Assembly (NCBI RefSeq): GCF_964283195.1
Contig: NZ_CAXYLH010000001.1
DNA length: 64,000 nt
From: Paratractidigestivibacter sp003150175
GTDB lineage: Bacteria > Actinomycetota > Coriobacteriia > Coriobacteriales > Atopobiaceae
Strand: one strand, 5' to 3'
Below are positions 26,314-34,704 of the stretch, piece after piece. Position numbers and translations under genes: made by a program. Below the pieces are notes generated by a model. That model did not search any database, was not told the DNA's origin, and saw nothing but the letters and a program-made list of their open reading frames with translations. Every line of letters starts with the position of its first letter. Positions within the stretch are counted from its first letter, which is position 1.

Positions 26314-27480
26314 ATGCAAGAACTCAGCTCGCGAACCTCGCGGTTCACCGATTCCGTGATCCGCCGCATGACGCGGATCTGCATGCAGCACGACGCCATC
26401 AACCTCAGCCAGGGATTCCCCGACTTCGACCCGCCGCGCGTCATCGAGGACCGCCTCGCCGAGGTCGCCTACAAGGGACCGCACCAGTACGCCATCACCT
26501 GGGGCGCGCCGAACTTCCGCGCCGCGCTCGCGGCGAAGCAGAGCCCGCGCATGGGGCTCGACATCGACCCGGAGACCCAGATCGTCGTGACCTGTGGCTC
26601 CACCGAAGCCATGATGTGCTCGGTCATGACGGCGACGAACCCCGGCGACCGCGTGGTCATCTTCACGCCCTTCTACGAGAACTACGGGGCGGACACGATC
26701 CTGTGCGGCGCCGAGCCGACCTACGTCGAGCTGCACGCCCCGACGTTCACGTTCGACGAGGCGGAGCTCGAGCGCGCCTGCGCGCGGCCCGGGACCAAGG
26801 CGCTCATCCTCTGCAACCCCTCGAACCCGTGTGGCCACGTGTTTACCCGCTCTGAGCTCGAGTTCATTGCCAAGCTTGCCCAGAAGTACGACCTGTGGGT
26901 GATCACCGACGAGGTCTATGAGCACATCGTGTACGCGCCGCACGAGCACATCTACTTCGCGAGCCTGCCGGGGATGGCCGAGCGGACGCTGTCATGCAGC
27001 TCGCTTTCCAAGACCTACTCGATGACGGGCTGGCGCCTGGGCTACGTCATCGCGCCTGCCGAGGTCATCGACCGCGCGCGCAAGGTGCACGACTTCCTGA
27101 CCGTCGGCGCCGCCGCCCCGCTCATGGAGGCCGCCGTCGCAGGCCTTACGCTGCCGCAGAGCTACTACGACGAGATGGCCGCGATGTACACGCGCAAGCG
27201 CGACCTGTTCTGCGACGGTCTGCGCGACCTGGGCTTCAGCTTCACCGAGCCCGAGGGCGCCTACTACGTGATGGCCGACGTGAGCGAGCTCGGCTACGCC
27301 GACGACTACGACTGCGCGGTCGACCTCATCCGCAAGGTCGGCGTGGGCACCGTACCCTGCAGCTGCTTCTACGACAAGCCCGAGCACCGCTTCGTGCGCT
27401 TCCACTTCGCGAAGAGCGACGAGGTGCTCAAGTCCGCGCTCGACCGCCTCGACGGCTGGCGCGAGAAGATGCGCGCGTAG
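26314..27480 (+). CDS. PLP-dependent aminotransferase, class I/II
   Basis: A 388-residue aminotransferase of fold type I. It has INLSQGFPDFDPP near 30-42, the GSTEAMM cofactor-contact segment, NPSNPCGHVFTRSEL, the ITDEVYEHIVY stretch with the PLP-binding Asp, and the Schiff-base lysine in SLSKTYSMTGWRLGY. The family includes aspartate, aromatic and kynurenine/glutamine transaminases; NLSQGFPDFD is typical of the last group, but substrate is not certain. RBS AGGAGC precedes the ATG at 26314. It ends four bases before the convergent reductase gene. Confidence 0.92.
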   Translation: MQELSSRTSRFTDSVIRRMTRICMQHDAINLSQGFPDFDPPRVIEDRLAEVAYKGPHQYAITWGAPNFRAALAAKQSPRMGLDIDPETQIVVTCGSTEAMMCSVMTATNPGDRVVIFTPFYENYGADTILCGAEPTYVELHAPTFTFDEAELERACARPGTKALILCNPSNPCGHVFTRSELEFIAKLAQKYDLWVITDEVYEHIVYAPHEHIYFASLPGMAERTLSCSSLSKTYSMTGWRLGYVIAPAEVIDRARKVHDFLTVGAAAPLMEAAVAGLTLPQSYYDEMAAMYTRKRDLFCDGLRDLGFSFTEPEGAYYVMADVSELGYADDYDCAVDLIRKVGVGTVPCSCFYDKPEHRFVRFHFAKSDEVLKSALDRLDGWREKMRA

Positions 27481-27484
27481 CCCT

Positions 27485-28351
27485 CTACCAGCCGAAATCT
27501 GCCAAGCAGCGGTCGAGGTCCTCCTCGAAGGTCCCGAGCTCGATGCCCGCGGCACAGATCTTGCCCGATGCGAGGCGGAAGTCGCGCGGGCGGTCGGCGT
27601 AGGTGTCGCGGTCGGGCAGGATCAGCCGGTCGACCTCAGCCTCCGTGCAGCCGAGCCTCGATGCCACCAAGCGGGCGGTCTCGTAGGTCGTGAGCCCGTT
27701 CTGGCTCGCGAAGTGGTACGCGCCGCTCGGCAGCTCGAGGATCTGCGGCAGCTGCTCGGCGAAGCGCTGCGCGTAGGTCATGTTGCGGCGCTCGTTGACG
27801 CGGAACGCCGTGGGCTTGCTCGCGCGGACGGCCTTGAGCACGTTGCCGAGGATGTTCGGCGATGCCTTCACGCCCGGCATCGAAAGCCCGAACATCCAGC
27901 TGAAGCGCAGGATGAGGTAGTCGTCGACGTTCGCGCGAATCCAGGCGTCGGCCTCCATCTTTTGCCGCCCGTAGGCGCTCACGGACGCCTGCTCGTCGTC
28001 CTCGGCGTACGGCGCCACGCCGGGCGCGGCGTTGAAGCACTGCTCGGTCGAGATGAACACCACGCGCCGGCCGCGCTCGCGGCACACCTTCGCGATGGCG
28101 ATGGCGGACTCGGTGTTCACGCGGTGCGTGAGCTCGGGCAGCTCCTCGCAGTGGGCCGTCGAAGCATCGGCGGCCATGTGCAGGCACACGTCGAAGTCCG
28201 CGGCGCGGAAGTACTCCTCGACCGCCTCGGGCGACGAGAAGTCCACGTCGGTGTGCGAGACGCAGCTGAACTCCAGTGCATCCGCGTTGTAGAGGCGCGC
28301 GAGGCTCGCAAGGTACCCGTGCGCGCCAGTGACCAGGACTTTCTTCTTCAT
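27485..28351 (-). CDS. NAD(P)-dependent sugar epimerase/dTDP-4-dehydrorhamnose reductase-like protein
   Basis: A 288-residue Rossmann protein of the RmlD/RfbD type short-chain dehydrogenase group. The nucleotide motif is VTGAHGYLASLA near 6-17, the catalytic Tyr-Lys lies in SAYGRQKMEADAW near 126-138, and the RmlD-like FSWMFGL and GAYHFAS segments follow. No other rhamnose genes are present, so the true substrate is uncertain. It follows manA by 46 bases and has GAAGGAG before the ATG, so deoC, manA and this gene probably form one transcript. Confidence 0.83.
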   Translation of the reverse strand: MKKKVLVTGAHGYLASLARLYNADALEFSCVSHTDVDFSSPEAVEEYFRAADFDVCLHMAADASTAHCEELPELTHRVNTESAIAIAKVCRERGRRVVFISTEQCFNAAPGVAPYAEDDEQASVSAYGRQKMEADAWIRANVDDYLILRFSWMFGLSMPGVKASPNILGNVLKAVRASKPTAFRVNERRNMTYAQRFAEQLPQILELPSGAYHFASQNGLTTYETARLVASRLGCTEAEVDRLILPDRDTYADRPRDFRLASGKICAAGIELGTFEEDLDRCLADFGW

Positions 28352-28397
28352 AGCTCTGCTCCTTCTCGCAGGTTCGCGCGCCGATGGGGCGCGCAGA

Positions 28398-29345
28398 TCA
28401 GGCTACCTCGCCGGGGCGCGCGGCGTACGAGCGGATCACGCGGCAGTTGCCCTCGACCACGTAGCTGCCCGCGCTGGCGGGCATAAGGAGCGACCTCGTG
28501 CACGTGAGCTCGGCCGAGCCCTCGGCGCACGTCACGCGCGCGGCGCCTCCGACGCAGGACAGCACATGATACCGCCCATCGAGCTCTTGCTCCCAGCTGC
28601 CGCGAACGTCCGCCACGTCGGCGATAAAGAGGCGGTGCGTCACCCCGCGGCGGACGCTCGCGGGGGCCGCGGGGTCGTAGGCGCCCAGGTGGACGGGGTC
28701 GGGGCGGTTCTGCGTGCGCAGGACGTCGAAGGCCTTCCGCACATGGAGCTCGCGGCCGCGGCCCCAGTCGCAGATGCGGTAGGTGCAGAAGCCGAGGCTG
28801 CCGACCTCGACCGCGAGCACGCCCGCGCCGAGGGCGTGCAGGGTGCCCGCGGGCACGCAGACGAAGTCGCCCTCGGAGACGGGGACGCGGCGGCCGTACT
28901 TATCGCCGATCGTGTCGTCTGCCGCGGCCGCGCGCAGGGCATCGATGTCGTCGGTCTCCGAGCCCAGGATGATCGTCGCGCCGGGCTCGGCCTCCACGAT
29001 GTACCAGGACTCGGTCTTCTCGTGGTCGTCCTCGTGCACCTGGGCGTAGGCCTCGTCGGGGTGCACCTGGACCGAGAGGCTCTGCGCCGCGCTCATGGTG
29101 ATGATCTGGATGACGCCGTCGTCCGTGAGGTCGCCCATGATCTCCGCGCGGTGCCCGGCCAGGAGCTCGTCGAGCGGGGTGCCGTTGTACGGGCCTCCCT
29201 CGACGTCGTTCACGAGCCCGCGGTGGACCGAGACGTCGAACGACTCGCCGTACGCGACGTCGCCCTCGATGCCGCGCAGACGGTTGATGGCGCCGCCCGA
29301 CCACACGGGCGAGATCAGGTTCGGTTTGAGCAGCAGCGGTCCCAC
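28398..29345 (-). CDS. manA: Mannose-6-phosphate isomerase, class I
   Basis: The enzyme interconverts mannose 6-phosphate and fructose 6-phosphate. The 315-residue cupin protein has the zinc site pattern SLSVQVHPDEAYA near 88-100 and KTESWYIVEAEPGA near 109-122, then FVCVPAGTLHALGAGVLAVEV with the third histidine. The length is that of the short class I enzymes. The start is a GTG nine bases after the deoC stop, with TAGGAGG overlapping that stop, so translation is coupled to deoC. Confidence 0.93.
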   Translation of the reverse strand: MGPLLLKPNLISPVWSGGAINRLRGIEGDVAYGESFDVSVHRGLVNDVEGGPYNGTPLDELLAGHRAEIMGDLTDDGVIQIITMSAAQSLSVQVHPDEAYAQVHEDDHEKTESWYIVEAEPGATIILGSETDDIDALRAAAADDTIGDKYGRRVPVSEGDFVCVPAGTLHALGAGVLAVEVGSLGFCTYRICDWGRGRELHVRKAFDVLRTQNRPDPVHLGAYDPAAPASVRRGVTHRLFIADVADVRGSWEQELDGRYHVLSCVGGAARVTCAEGSAELTCTRSLLMPASAGSYVVEGNCRVIRSYAARPGEVA

Positions 29346-29354
29346 AAGCGCCTC

Positions 29355-30065
29355 CTAGAGCTCGATGGTGTCCACGCCCTCGGCCGCCATGCGGCGACCG
29401 AGCTCCTCGATGATGGGCACGCCCGCGCTGCAGCCGATGCGCTCGGCGCCGGCGCGTACCATGTCGAGGAAGGCGTCCGCCGTGCGGATGCCGCCGGCAG
29501 CCTTAACCTTGACGCGCGGGTCGACGTGCTCGCGCATGAGCCGCACGTCCTCGACCGTCGCGCCGCCCGTCGAGAAGCCCGTGGAGGTCTTGACGAAATC
29601 GGGCAGGACCTCGCTGGCGACCTCGCAGAGCTTGAGCTTCTCGCCCTGAGTGAGCAGGCAGTTCTCGAAGATGACCTTGGAGGGGACGCCCGCCTCGCGG
29701 CACACGGCCACGATCTGGGCCATCTCGTCGCGGACGTAGCCCCAGTTGCCGGCCTTGACCTCGGTCAGGTTGACGACGTAGTCGATCTCGTTGGCGCCGT
29801 TGGCCAGGGCGTCCTTGGTCTCGAAGACCTTGGCGACGATGCTGGTCTGGCCCAAGGGGAAGCCGATGGCGGCGCCGGTGTCGATGTCGGTGCCCGCGAG
29901 CAGCTCGGAGCAGAGCTTAGACTGGACGGAGTTGATGGCGACCATCTTGAAGTGGTAGCGCTTGGCCTCGTCGCAGAGCTTCTTCATGTCCTCGCGGGTC
30001 GCGTCGGGGTGGAGGTTGGTGTGGTCGACGAGGCGCGCGAGGTCATCGAGGGTGTAGGGCTTCAT
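29355..30065 (-). CDS. deoC: Deoxyribose-phosphate aldolase
   Basis: DeoC splits 2-deoxyribose 5-phosphate into glyceraldehyde 3-phosphate and acetaldehyde in nucleoside salvage. The 236-residue TIM barrel has LVDHTNLHPDATREDM near 12-27, the Schiff-base lysine in DFVKTSTGFSTGGAT, and the second lysine in VKVKAAGGIRT. It is the first gene of the deoC-manA-reductase transcript and is divergent from a GntR regulator whose likely operator lies between them. Confidence 0.97.
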   Translation of the reverse strand: MKPYTLDDLARLVDHTNLHPDATREDMKKLCDEAKRYHFKMVAINSVQSKLCSELLAGTDIDTGAAIGFPLGQTSIVAKVFETKDALANGANEIDYVVNLTEVKAGNWGYVRDEMAQIVAVCREAGVPSKVIFENCLLTQGEKLKLCEVASEVLPDFVKTSTGFSTGGATVEDVRLMREHVDPRVKVKAAGGIRTADAFLDMVRAGAERIGCSAGVPIIEELGRRMAAEGVDTIEL

Positions 30066-30150
30066 GGTCTGGGCTTCTTCCTTTTTTGGGTTCGACCCGC
30101 GTTGGCGGGCTCGGTCTGCCGCGGTGGTAGCATCGAAGCAATGGGCTTCT

Positions 30151-30198
30151 TATGTACGCCTGTATTGTAGTTATGTCCGTACATATAAGCAATACTAT
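30151..30198 (+). promoter_or_regulatory. gntR promoter with TATGTNCGTACATA operator
   Basis: TATGTCCGTACATA at 30172-30185 is a near-palindrome, and a half site TATGTACG lies at 30151-30158. TACTAT at 30193-30198 is a likely -10 box, so the palindrome covers the -35 region (TTATGT). GntR/UTRA regulators bind such sites. The site also lies upstream of the divergent deoC gene. Confidence 0.55.
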
Positions 30199-30235
30199 AG
30201 AGACAACGCCATTTTTTGATCGGCTGGAAAGACAC

Positions 30236-30943
30236 ATGACCACCCTCTACGACAAGGTCCGCGAGGACCTCCTGGAAAAGATCCGGACCGGTGCCTACCC
30301 CGAGGGCGAGACAATCCCCTCTGAGCCCGAGCTCGCTCAGATCTACGGCGTGAGCCGCGCGACCATTCGGCAGGCGCTGCAGATCCTCTCGGACGACGGC
30401 TACGTCGAGAAGCGCCGTCGCCGCGGCACCATCGTGACGAAGCCCAAGGTCGACCAGAGCTTCACGCTCGAGGTCAGCAGCTTCGAAGACGCCATGCGGA
30501 CGGAGGGGCGCCTGCCCAGGACCAACGTCATCCTGTTCCGCGCCGAGATCGCGAGCGAGGAGGTCGCGCGCAAGCTCGGGCTTTCGGGCAAAGATAAGGT
30601 CTACAAGCTCGTGCGCCTGCGCTACGTCGACGACCAGCCGAACGTCTTTGTCGAGAGCTACGTGCCGTGCGCTCCCTACCCCGGCCTCGACGGCTACGAC
30701 TTCAACGAGGAGAGCCTGTACGCCGCGATGGACGCGTGCGGCGAGCCCGTGGCGAGCGCCCGGCGGCGTTTCGAGGCCATCAGGGCCGAGGGTGCCGCGG
30801 CGACCCTGCTCGACGTCGAGGCCGGCGACCCGCTGATCCTCTTCCACACCATCGGCTACGACGCCGCCGGCCGCCCCGTCGAGTACTCCATCGCACGCTA
30901 CCGCGGCGCCAGCAACTCCTTCGAGATCTCCGTCACTCGGTGA
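30236..30943 (+). CDS. GntR/UTRA family transcriptional regulator
   Basis: A 235-residue regulator: N-terminal GntR winged helix (LYDKVREDLLEKIRTGAYPE, then VSRATIRQALQILSDDGYV) and a C-terminal UTRA effector domain. UTRA regulators sense small metabolites, often sugar phosphates. The divergent deoC operon is the likely target. Start ATG at 30236 has GGAAAGA upstream. The last two codons and the TGA stop lie inside a family A repeat (30934-30965), so the C terminus has been reset by repeat insertion. Confidence 0.9.
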   Translation: MTTLYDKVREDLLEKIRTGAYPEGETIPSEPELAQIYGVSRATIRQALQILSDDGYVEKRRRRGTIVTKPKVDQSFTLEVSSFEDAMRTEGRLPRTNVILFRAEIASEEVARKLGLSGKDKVYKLVRLRYVDDQPNVFVESYVPCAPYPGLDGYDFNEESLYAAMDACGEPVASARRRFEAIRAEGAAATLLDVEAGDPLILFHTIGYDAAGRPVEYSIARYRGASNSFEISVTR

Positions 30944-30965
30944 CAGTCATTGCGTGCAGCAGTTC
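30934..30965 (+). repeat. Dispersed repeat family A, single arm overlapping the gntR stop
   Basis: CACTCGGTGACAGTCATTGC begins the copy; the shared core TGACAGTCATTGCGTGCAGC lies at 30941-30960, and the TGA that ends gntR is its first three bases. Confidence 0.8.
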
Positions 30966-30988
30966 ACGAAGCGTTTACAAAAAAGGGG

Positions 30989-31018
30989 TTGCGCGGCGGC
31001 GCTGCAGCGGAGTAAAGT
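30989..31018 (+). promoter_or_regulatory. Promoter of the Trp leader and ECF operon
   Basis: TTGCGC (30989-30994) and TAAAGT (31013-31018) are 18 bp apart, the same -35 and spacing as the amino acid ABC promoter near 13.8 kb. The leader peptide starts about 45 bases after the expected transcription start. Confidence 0.55.
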
Positions 31019-31066
31019 GTGCCGCAAGCGCAAGAGATCACGAAGACCGCAGAGAGGAGCGCCCAG

Positions 31067-31129
31067 ATGTCCAACTTCATGAACAACAACTGGTGGTGGC
31101 GCAACTCGAACTCGGTCGGTCGATCGTGA
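31067..31129 (+). CDS. Tryptophan leader peptide (attenuator)
   Basis: A 20-residue frame MSNFMNNNWWWRNSNSVGRS with three consecutive TGG codons and a GAGGAG ribosome site eight bases before its ATG. About 30 bases after its TGA lies a GC-rich hairpin followed by a T run, and then the ECF S-component gene. This is the standard arrangement of ribosome-mediated attenuation: with enough charged tRNA-Trp the ribosome passes the Trp codons and the terminator forms; on Trp shortage it stalls and the transporter genes are read. The peptide itself need have no function. Confidence 0.9.
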   Translation: MSNFMNNNWWWRNSNSVGRS

Positions 31130-31159
31130 GTCTTGTCGCGCCGTAATCACGCGGACAGA

Positions 31160-31191
31160 AGGGCTCCCGGTTAGACCGGGGGCCCTTTTTT
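31160..31191 (+). terminator. Attenuator terminator of the Trp-ECF operon
   Basis: AGGGCTCCCGGT (31160-31171) pairs with ACCGGGGGCCCT (31175-31186) around TAG, followed by a run of T to 31191. It lies between the leader peptide and the S-component gene, so it must be read through for transporter expression. Confidence 0.92.
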
Positions 31192-31236
31192 GTTCGCAAA
31201 ACCCGGCAAACAGCCACAACGCGAAGGAGAAACACC

Positions 31237-31821
31237 ATGTCCCAGCAGAACACCAACGCCGCCGACACCCAGCAGGCCCGCACCGTCGAGTCCATCGACC
31301 GCGGCAAGCTCGACCTCAAGGCCCTCACCCTCTACGCCATCCTGCTCGCCGCCGGCTTCGTCCTCAACATGACCGTCTCGAAGTTCTTCAGCGGCCTCAC
31401 CGGCGGCATCCTCTCGCCCGAGTTCATCATCGCCGCCTTCTGCCTGGAGATACTCATCATCAAACCCAACATCGGGCAGGCCGCCGTCATCGGCCTTCTT
31501 GCCGGCGTCGTGATCCAGATCACGGCCTCCGTCAAGGGCCCCGACCTCATCGCCGAGCCCGTCGCCGCCGTCGTCATGGCGCTGCTCGTCTCGGCCCTCG
31601 GCAAGGGCGGCGCCAAGGGCGCGCTCCCGCTCGTCGGCACCTTCGTCGTGACCTGCATCTCCGGCCTCATCTACGCCGTCATCTTCGCCTGCCTCGTCCA
31701 GCGCAACCCTGCCCTCATTGGCGTCATGGCCCCGGTCGTCGCCGCCACGGGCGTCTGCAACGCCATCATCGTCGCCGCGCTCTTCGTCCCCATCAAGAAG
31801 GCCCTCAAGCTCAACGACTAG
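31237..31821 (+). CDS. trpP: ECF transporter S component, tryptophan type (TrpP-like)
   Basis: A 194-residue membrane protein with about five or six helices (for example LTLYAILLAAGFVLNMTVSK near 28-47, AAVIGLLAGVVIQITA near 86-101). It lies immediately upstream of an ECF ATPase and T component, so it is the substrate-binding S component. The Trp-rich leader peptide in front identifies the substrate as tryptophan or a close relative, and the size matches the TrpP family. RBS GAAGGAG precedes the ATG. The family call by sequence alone would be weaker; the attenuator makes it convincing. Confidence 0.88.
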   Translation: MSQQNTNAADTQQARTVESIDRGKLDLKALTLYAILLAAGFVLNMTVSKFFSGLTGGILSPEFIIAAFCLEILIIKPNIGQAAVIGLLAGVVIQITASVKGPDLIAEPVAAVVMALLVSALGKGGAKGALPLVGTFVVTCISGLIYAVIFACLVQRNPALIGVMAPVVAATGVCNAIIVAALFVPIKKALKLND

Positions 31822-31940
31822 CGACAGTCCGGCACGCCTCAGGCAAGTAACTTCTTGCTACCATTGAACGCGCCGGTCCCTCAGCGGGCCGGCGCTTCTT
31901 CTTTACTAGAACCGCACCGCACCGACTGCATCAAATAAGA

Positions 31941-31973
31941 AATGATAAAAAGGGACTGTCCCTTTTTATCGTT
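31941..31973. repeat. 33-bp palindromic repeat, family B, copy 2
   Basis: AATGATAAAAAGGGACTGTC continues to CCCTTTTTATCGTT. It has the same length and core GGGACTGTC as 12091-12123 and again sits between two genes of a transport operon, 14 bases before the next start codon. Confidence 0.85.
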
Positions 31974-31986
31974 GGAAAGGCTCCGC

Positions 31987-33780
31987 GTGAGCGAGAAGAA
32001 CACGATCATCGAGCTGAAGGACGTCTCCTTCGCGTACAGCGAGGGCGCCGAGCACGCCCTCGACCACGTCGACCTCGCCGTGCGCGAGGGCGAGTTCGTG
32101 GGCGTCATCGGCCCCTCGGGCGCCGGCAAGTCGACGCTCGCCGCCGTGATGAGCGGCGCCATCCCCCACCACTTCAGCGGCCAGCTCTTTGGCGCGACCC
32201 TCGTGGACGGCCAAGACACCTGCGAGGTCACCCTCACCGACATCAGCCGCATTGTCGGCAGCGTCCTGCAGGACATCGACTCGCAGATGGTCGCCTCCGT
32301 CGTCGAGGACGAGATGCTCTTCGGCCTCGAGAACTTCGGCGTGCCGCACGACCAGATCGAGGACCGCATTCAGCAGACCCTCGCCACCGTCGGCATCGCC
32401 GACCTGCACGACCGCGAGATCGCCACGCTCTCGGGCGGCCAGAAGCAGAAGGTCGCCATCGCCGCGATCCTCGCGCTCGCGCCGCGCGTCCTCGTGCTCG
32501 ACGAACCCACTGCAGCGCTCGACCCCGCGAGCTCCACGCTCGTCTTCGAGACGCTCCGCCGCGTCAACGAGCTCGCGGGCATCACCGTCGTCGTCATCGA
32601 GCAAAAGGTCGCCCTGCTGTGCAAGTACTGCGAGCGCGTGCTCGTGATGAGCGAGGGCCGGCTCGCCTTCGACGGCGAGCCGCACGAGGTGTTCGCCCAC
32701 GCCCGTGAGCTGCGCCAGATGGGCGTCGACAGCCCTCGCGTGGCGAGAATGGCGAACAGCCTGGCCCAGAAGGGCATCCTTCCCGCCGGCGGGCGCCCGT
32801 GCCTGAACGTCCCGGAGGCAAAGGAGCTCGTGGCGGGGCTTGTGGCCGGGGCGCGCGGCGAGGCCGACGCCCGCGCCGCCGCGAGCGCAGAGCCCGCCCC
32901 CGCGGCGCCGGCCGCCGCCCACGCGCCCGCCCCGCGCCCGCAGGCCGAGGGAGCCGAGCCGGTGGTCGAGCTCGACCACGTGAACTTCGCCTATCCCAAC
33001 GGCGGCGCGACCGTCGACGACCTGCAGATGCGCGTCTATCCCGGCGAGCTCGTGGGCATCGTCGGCCAGAACGGCGCGGGCAAGACGACCCTGACAAAGC
33101 TGCTCAACGGGCTTCTGCGCCCCGCGTCCGGCACCGTGCGCATCGCGGGCATCGACACCAAGGGCGTTCCCACCTCCACCATCGCCGCCCACTGCGCGAC
33201 GCTCTTCCAGAACCCCGACCGGCAGATCTGCAAGGACACCGTACTCGAGGAGGTCGCCTTCGGTCTCACGCTCCACGGCATGCCCGAGCCGGAGGCGCGC
33301 CAGAAGGCCGCCGCGGTCGCCGAGCGCTTCGGGCTGCCGCTCGACGAGTCGCCCTTCTCGCTTTCCCGCGGGCAGCGCCAGATGGTGGCCCTGGCCTCCG
33401 TCGTCGTGCTCGACCCCGACGTCGTGCTCCTCGACGAGCCCACGAGCGGCCTCGACTACCGCGAGTGCATGACCGTCATGGAGACGGTGCGCGAGATGGC
33501 CGGCCGCGGCTGCGCCGTGATCATGGTCTGCCACGACATGGAGGTCGTGAGCGACTTCGCGCAGCGCCTGGTCGTCATGGCCAACGGCCGCATCCTCGCG
33601 CGCGGCGAGGCCAGCCAGGTGTTCTCCGACGATGACCTGATGGCCGCGGCCTACGTCGAGCCGCCCCAGGTCATTGCGCTTTCCAAGGAGCTCGCGCGCG
33701 ACGTCGACCCGGCGTTCGCGAACATAAGCGAGGTTTCCCAAGTCGTCGACCTCGTGGAGGAGATGGTCCGCCGTGGGTAG
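31987..33780 (+). CDS. ecfA: ECF transporter fused double ATPase (EcfA1-EcfA2)
   Basis: Two ABC ATPase domains in one 597-residue chain power the S and T components. Domain one: Walker A GPSGAGKST at 42-50, signature LSGGQKQKVAIAAI near 148, Walker B VLVLDEPTAALD. Domain two: Walker A GQNGAGKTT near 360, signature LSRGQRQMVALAS near 457, Walker B VVLLDEPTSGLD. A linker of about 50 residues rich in Ala, Pro and Glu joins them (about 275-325). In domain two the signature reads SRGQ rather than SGGQ. The start is a GTG with GGAAAGG upstream, just after a palindromic repeat. The stop overlaps the T-component start by eight bases. Confidence 0.94.
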   Translation: MSEKNTIIELKDVSFAYSEGAEHALDHVDLAVREGEFVGVIGPSGAGKSTLAAVMSGAIPHHFSGQLFGATLVDGQDTCEVTLTDISRIVGSVLQDIDSQMVASVVEDEMLFGLENFGVPHDQIEDRIQQTLATVGIADLHDREIATLSGGQKQKVAIAAILALAPRVLVLDEPTAALDPASSTLVFETLRRVNELAGITVVVIEQKVALLCKYCERVLVMSEGRLAFDGEPHEVFAHARELRQMGVDSPRVARMANSLAQKGILPAGGRPCLNVPEAKELVAGLVAGARGEADARAAASAEPAPAAPAAAHAPAPRPQAEGAEPVVELDHVNFAYPNGGATVDDLQMRVYPGELVGIVGQNGAGKTTLTKLLNGLLRPASGTVRIAGIDTKGVPTSTIAAHCATLFQNPDRQICKDTVLEEVAFGLTLHGMPEPEARQKAAAVAERFGLPLDESPFSLSRGQRQMVALASVVVLDPDVVLLDEPTSGLDYRECMTVMETVREMAGRGCAVIMVCHDMEVVSDFAQRLVVMANGRILARGEASQVFSDDDLMAAAYVEPPQVIALSKELARDVDPAFANISEVSQVVDLVEEMVRRG

Positions 33781-34519
33781 CGTCATCGATTACATCCCGG
33801 GCACTTCCCTTTTGCACAAGCTGAACCCCGTGACCAAGCTCGCCCTGGCGGCGGCGATCATCCTCGCCACCTTCCTCGGGGACACCTACGCGCTCCTCAT
33901 AGCGCTCCTGGCGCTCACGTTCGTGCTCGGCGCCTACGCGCACGCGAACGCGGGCCTGGTGAGCCTTGCCAAGCTGATGGTCCCTCTTTCCGTCATCATG
34001 CTCGTGCTGCAGACGGCCTTCATCCGCACCGGCGCGGTCGTCTGCGCCTGGGTTACGGTCGACGGCCTGGTCACGGGCACGAAAGCCGCGCTGCGCCTGC
34101 TCGGCGTGGCCCTGCCACTCATCCTCATGCTCAGCGTGACCAAGCTGAACGACCTCGCCAACGCCGTGGTGGAGGTGCTCCACGTTCCTTACCGCTACGC
34201 GTTCACCTTCACGACCGCGCTGCGCTTCGTCCCCGTGTTCAGCCAAGAGATGAACGCCATCATGGAGGCGCAGACCGCCCGCGGCGTCGAGTACGACACA
34301 AAGAACCCCATCCGCAAGCTGCAGCTCATGCTGCCGCTGTGCGTGCCCCTGCTCGTGAGCTCTGTGGGCAAGACGGACGCCACGGCCCTCGCCGCCGAGC
34401 AGCGCGGGTTCTACCTGCGCACGCGCGAGAGCAGCTACAAGCGCTACCCGATGGCCGCCGCCGACTACGCCGTGCTCGCCATCTGCGTGGTGCTCCTCGC
34501 CCTCGGCATCGCGTTCTAG
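33773..34519 (+). CDS. ecfT: ECF transporter T component
   Basis: The 248-residue transmembrane coupling protein of the ECF complex. It begins GSVIDYIPGTSLLHKLNPVTKLA, has about five or six helices, and carries the coupling-helix Ala-Arg-Gly motif in MEAQTARGVEYD near 163-174. The GTG start overlaps the ATPase stop (GTGGGTAG), so the two are coupled. With the upstream S component and ATPase the transporter is complete in one operon under Trp attenuation. Confidence 0.93.
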   Translation: MGSVIDYIPGTSLLHKLNPVTKLALAAAIILATFLGDTYALLIALLALTFVLGAYAHANAGLVSLAKLMVPLSVIMLVLQTAFIRTGAVVCAWVTVDGLVTGTKAALRLLGVALPLILMLSVTKLNDLANAVVEVLHVPYRYAFTFTTALRFVPVFSQEMNAIMEAQTARGVEYDTKNPIRKLQLMLPLCVPLLVSSVGKTDATALAAEQRGFYLRTRESSYKRYPMAAADYAVLAICVVLLALGIAF

Positions 34520-34573
34520 CCTCAAGAGGACGGCCGCCGGCCTACGGCGTCTATTCGCCGCCAAGGCACCCAA

Positions 34574-34624
34574 GGGACGGGCACGGGCCCCGCGCTTTTG
34601 AGCCGCGGGACCCGTGCCTGTCCC
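34574..34624. terminator. Strong hairpin between convergent ecfT and the zinc-ribbon gene
   Basis: GGGACGGGCACGGGCCCCGC pairs with GCGGGaCCCGTGCCtGTCCC across a CTTTTGAG loop, about 20 bp of stem with few mismatches. There is no long T run. It probably serves as a bidirectional transcription end and resembles the hairpins at 14841 and 38019. Confidence 0.7.
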
Positions 34625-34704
34625 CTATCTCTGTGATTTGCCCTGACGCAGCCCACCAGGCATAAGTCATCTGGCACAGCCCGCCCGGCGCAGGCCGCGA
34701 ACGG

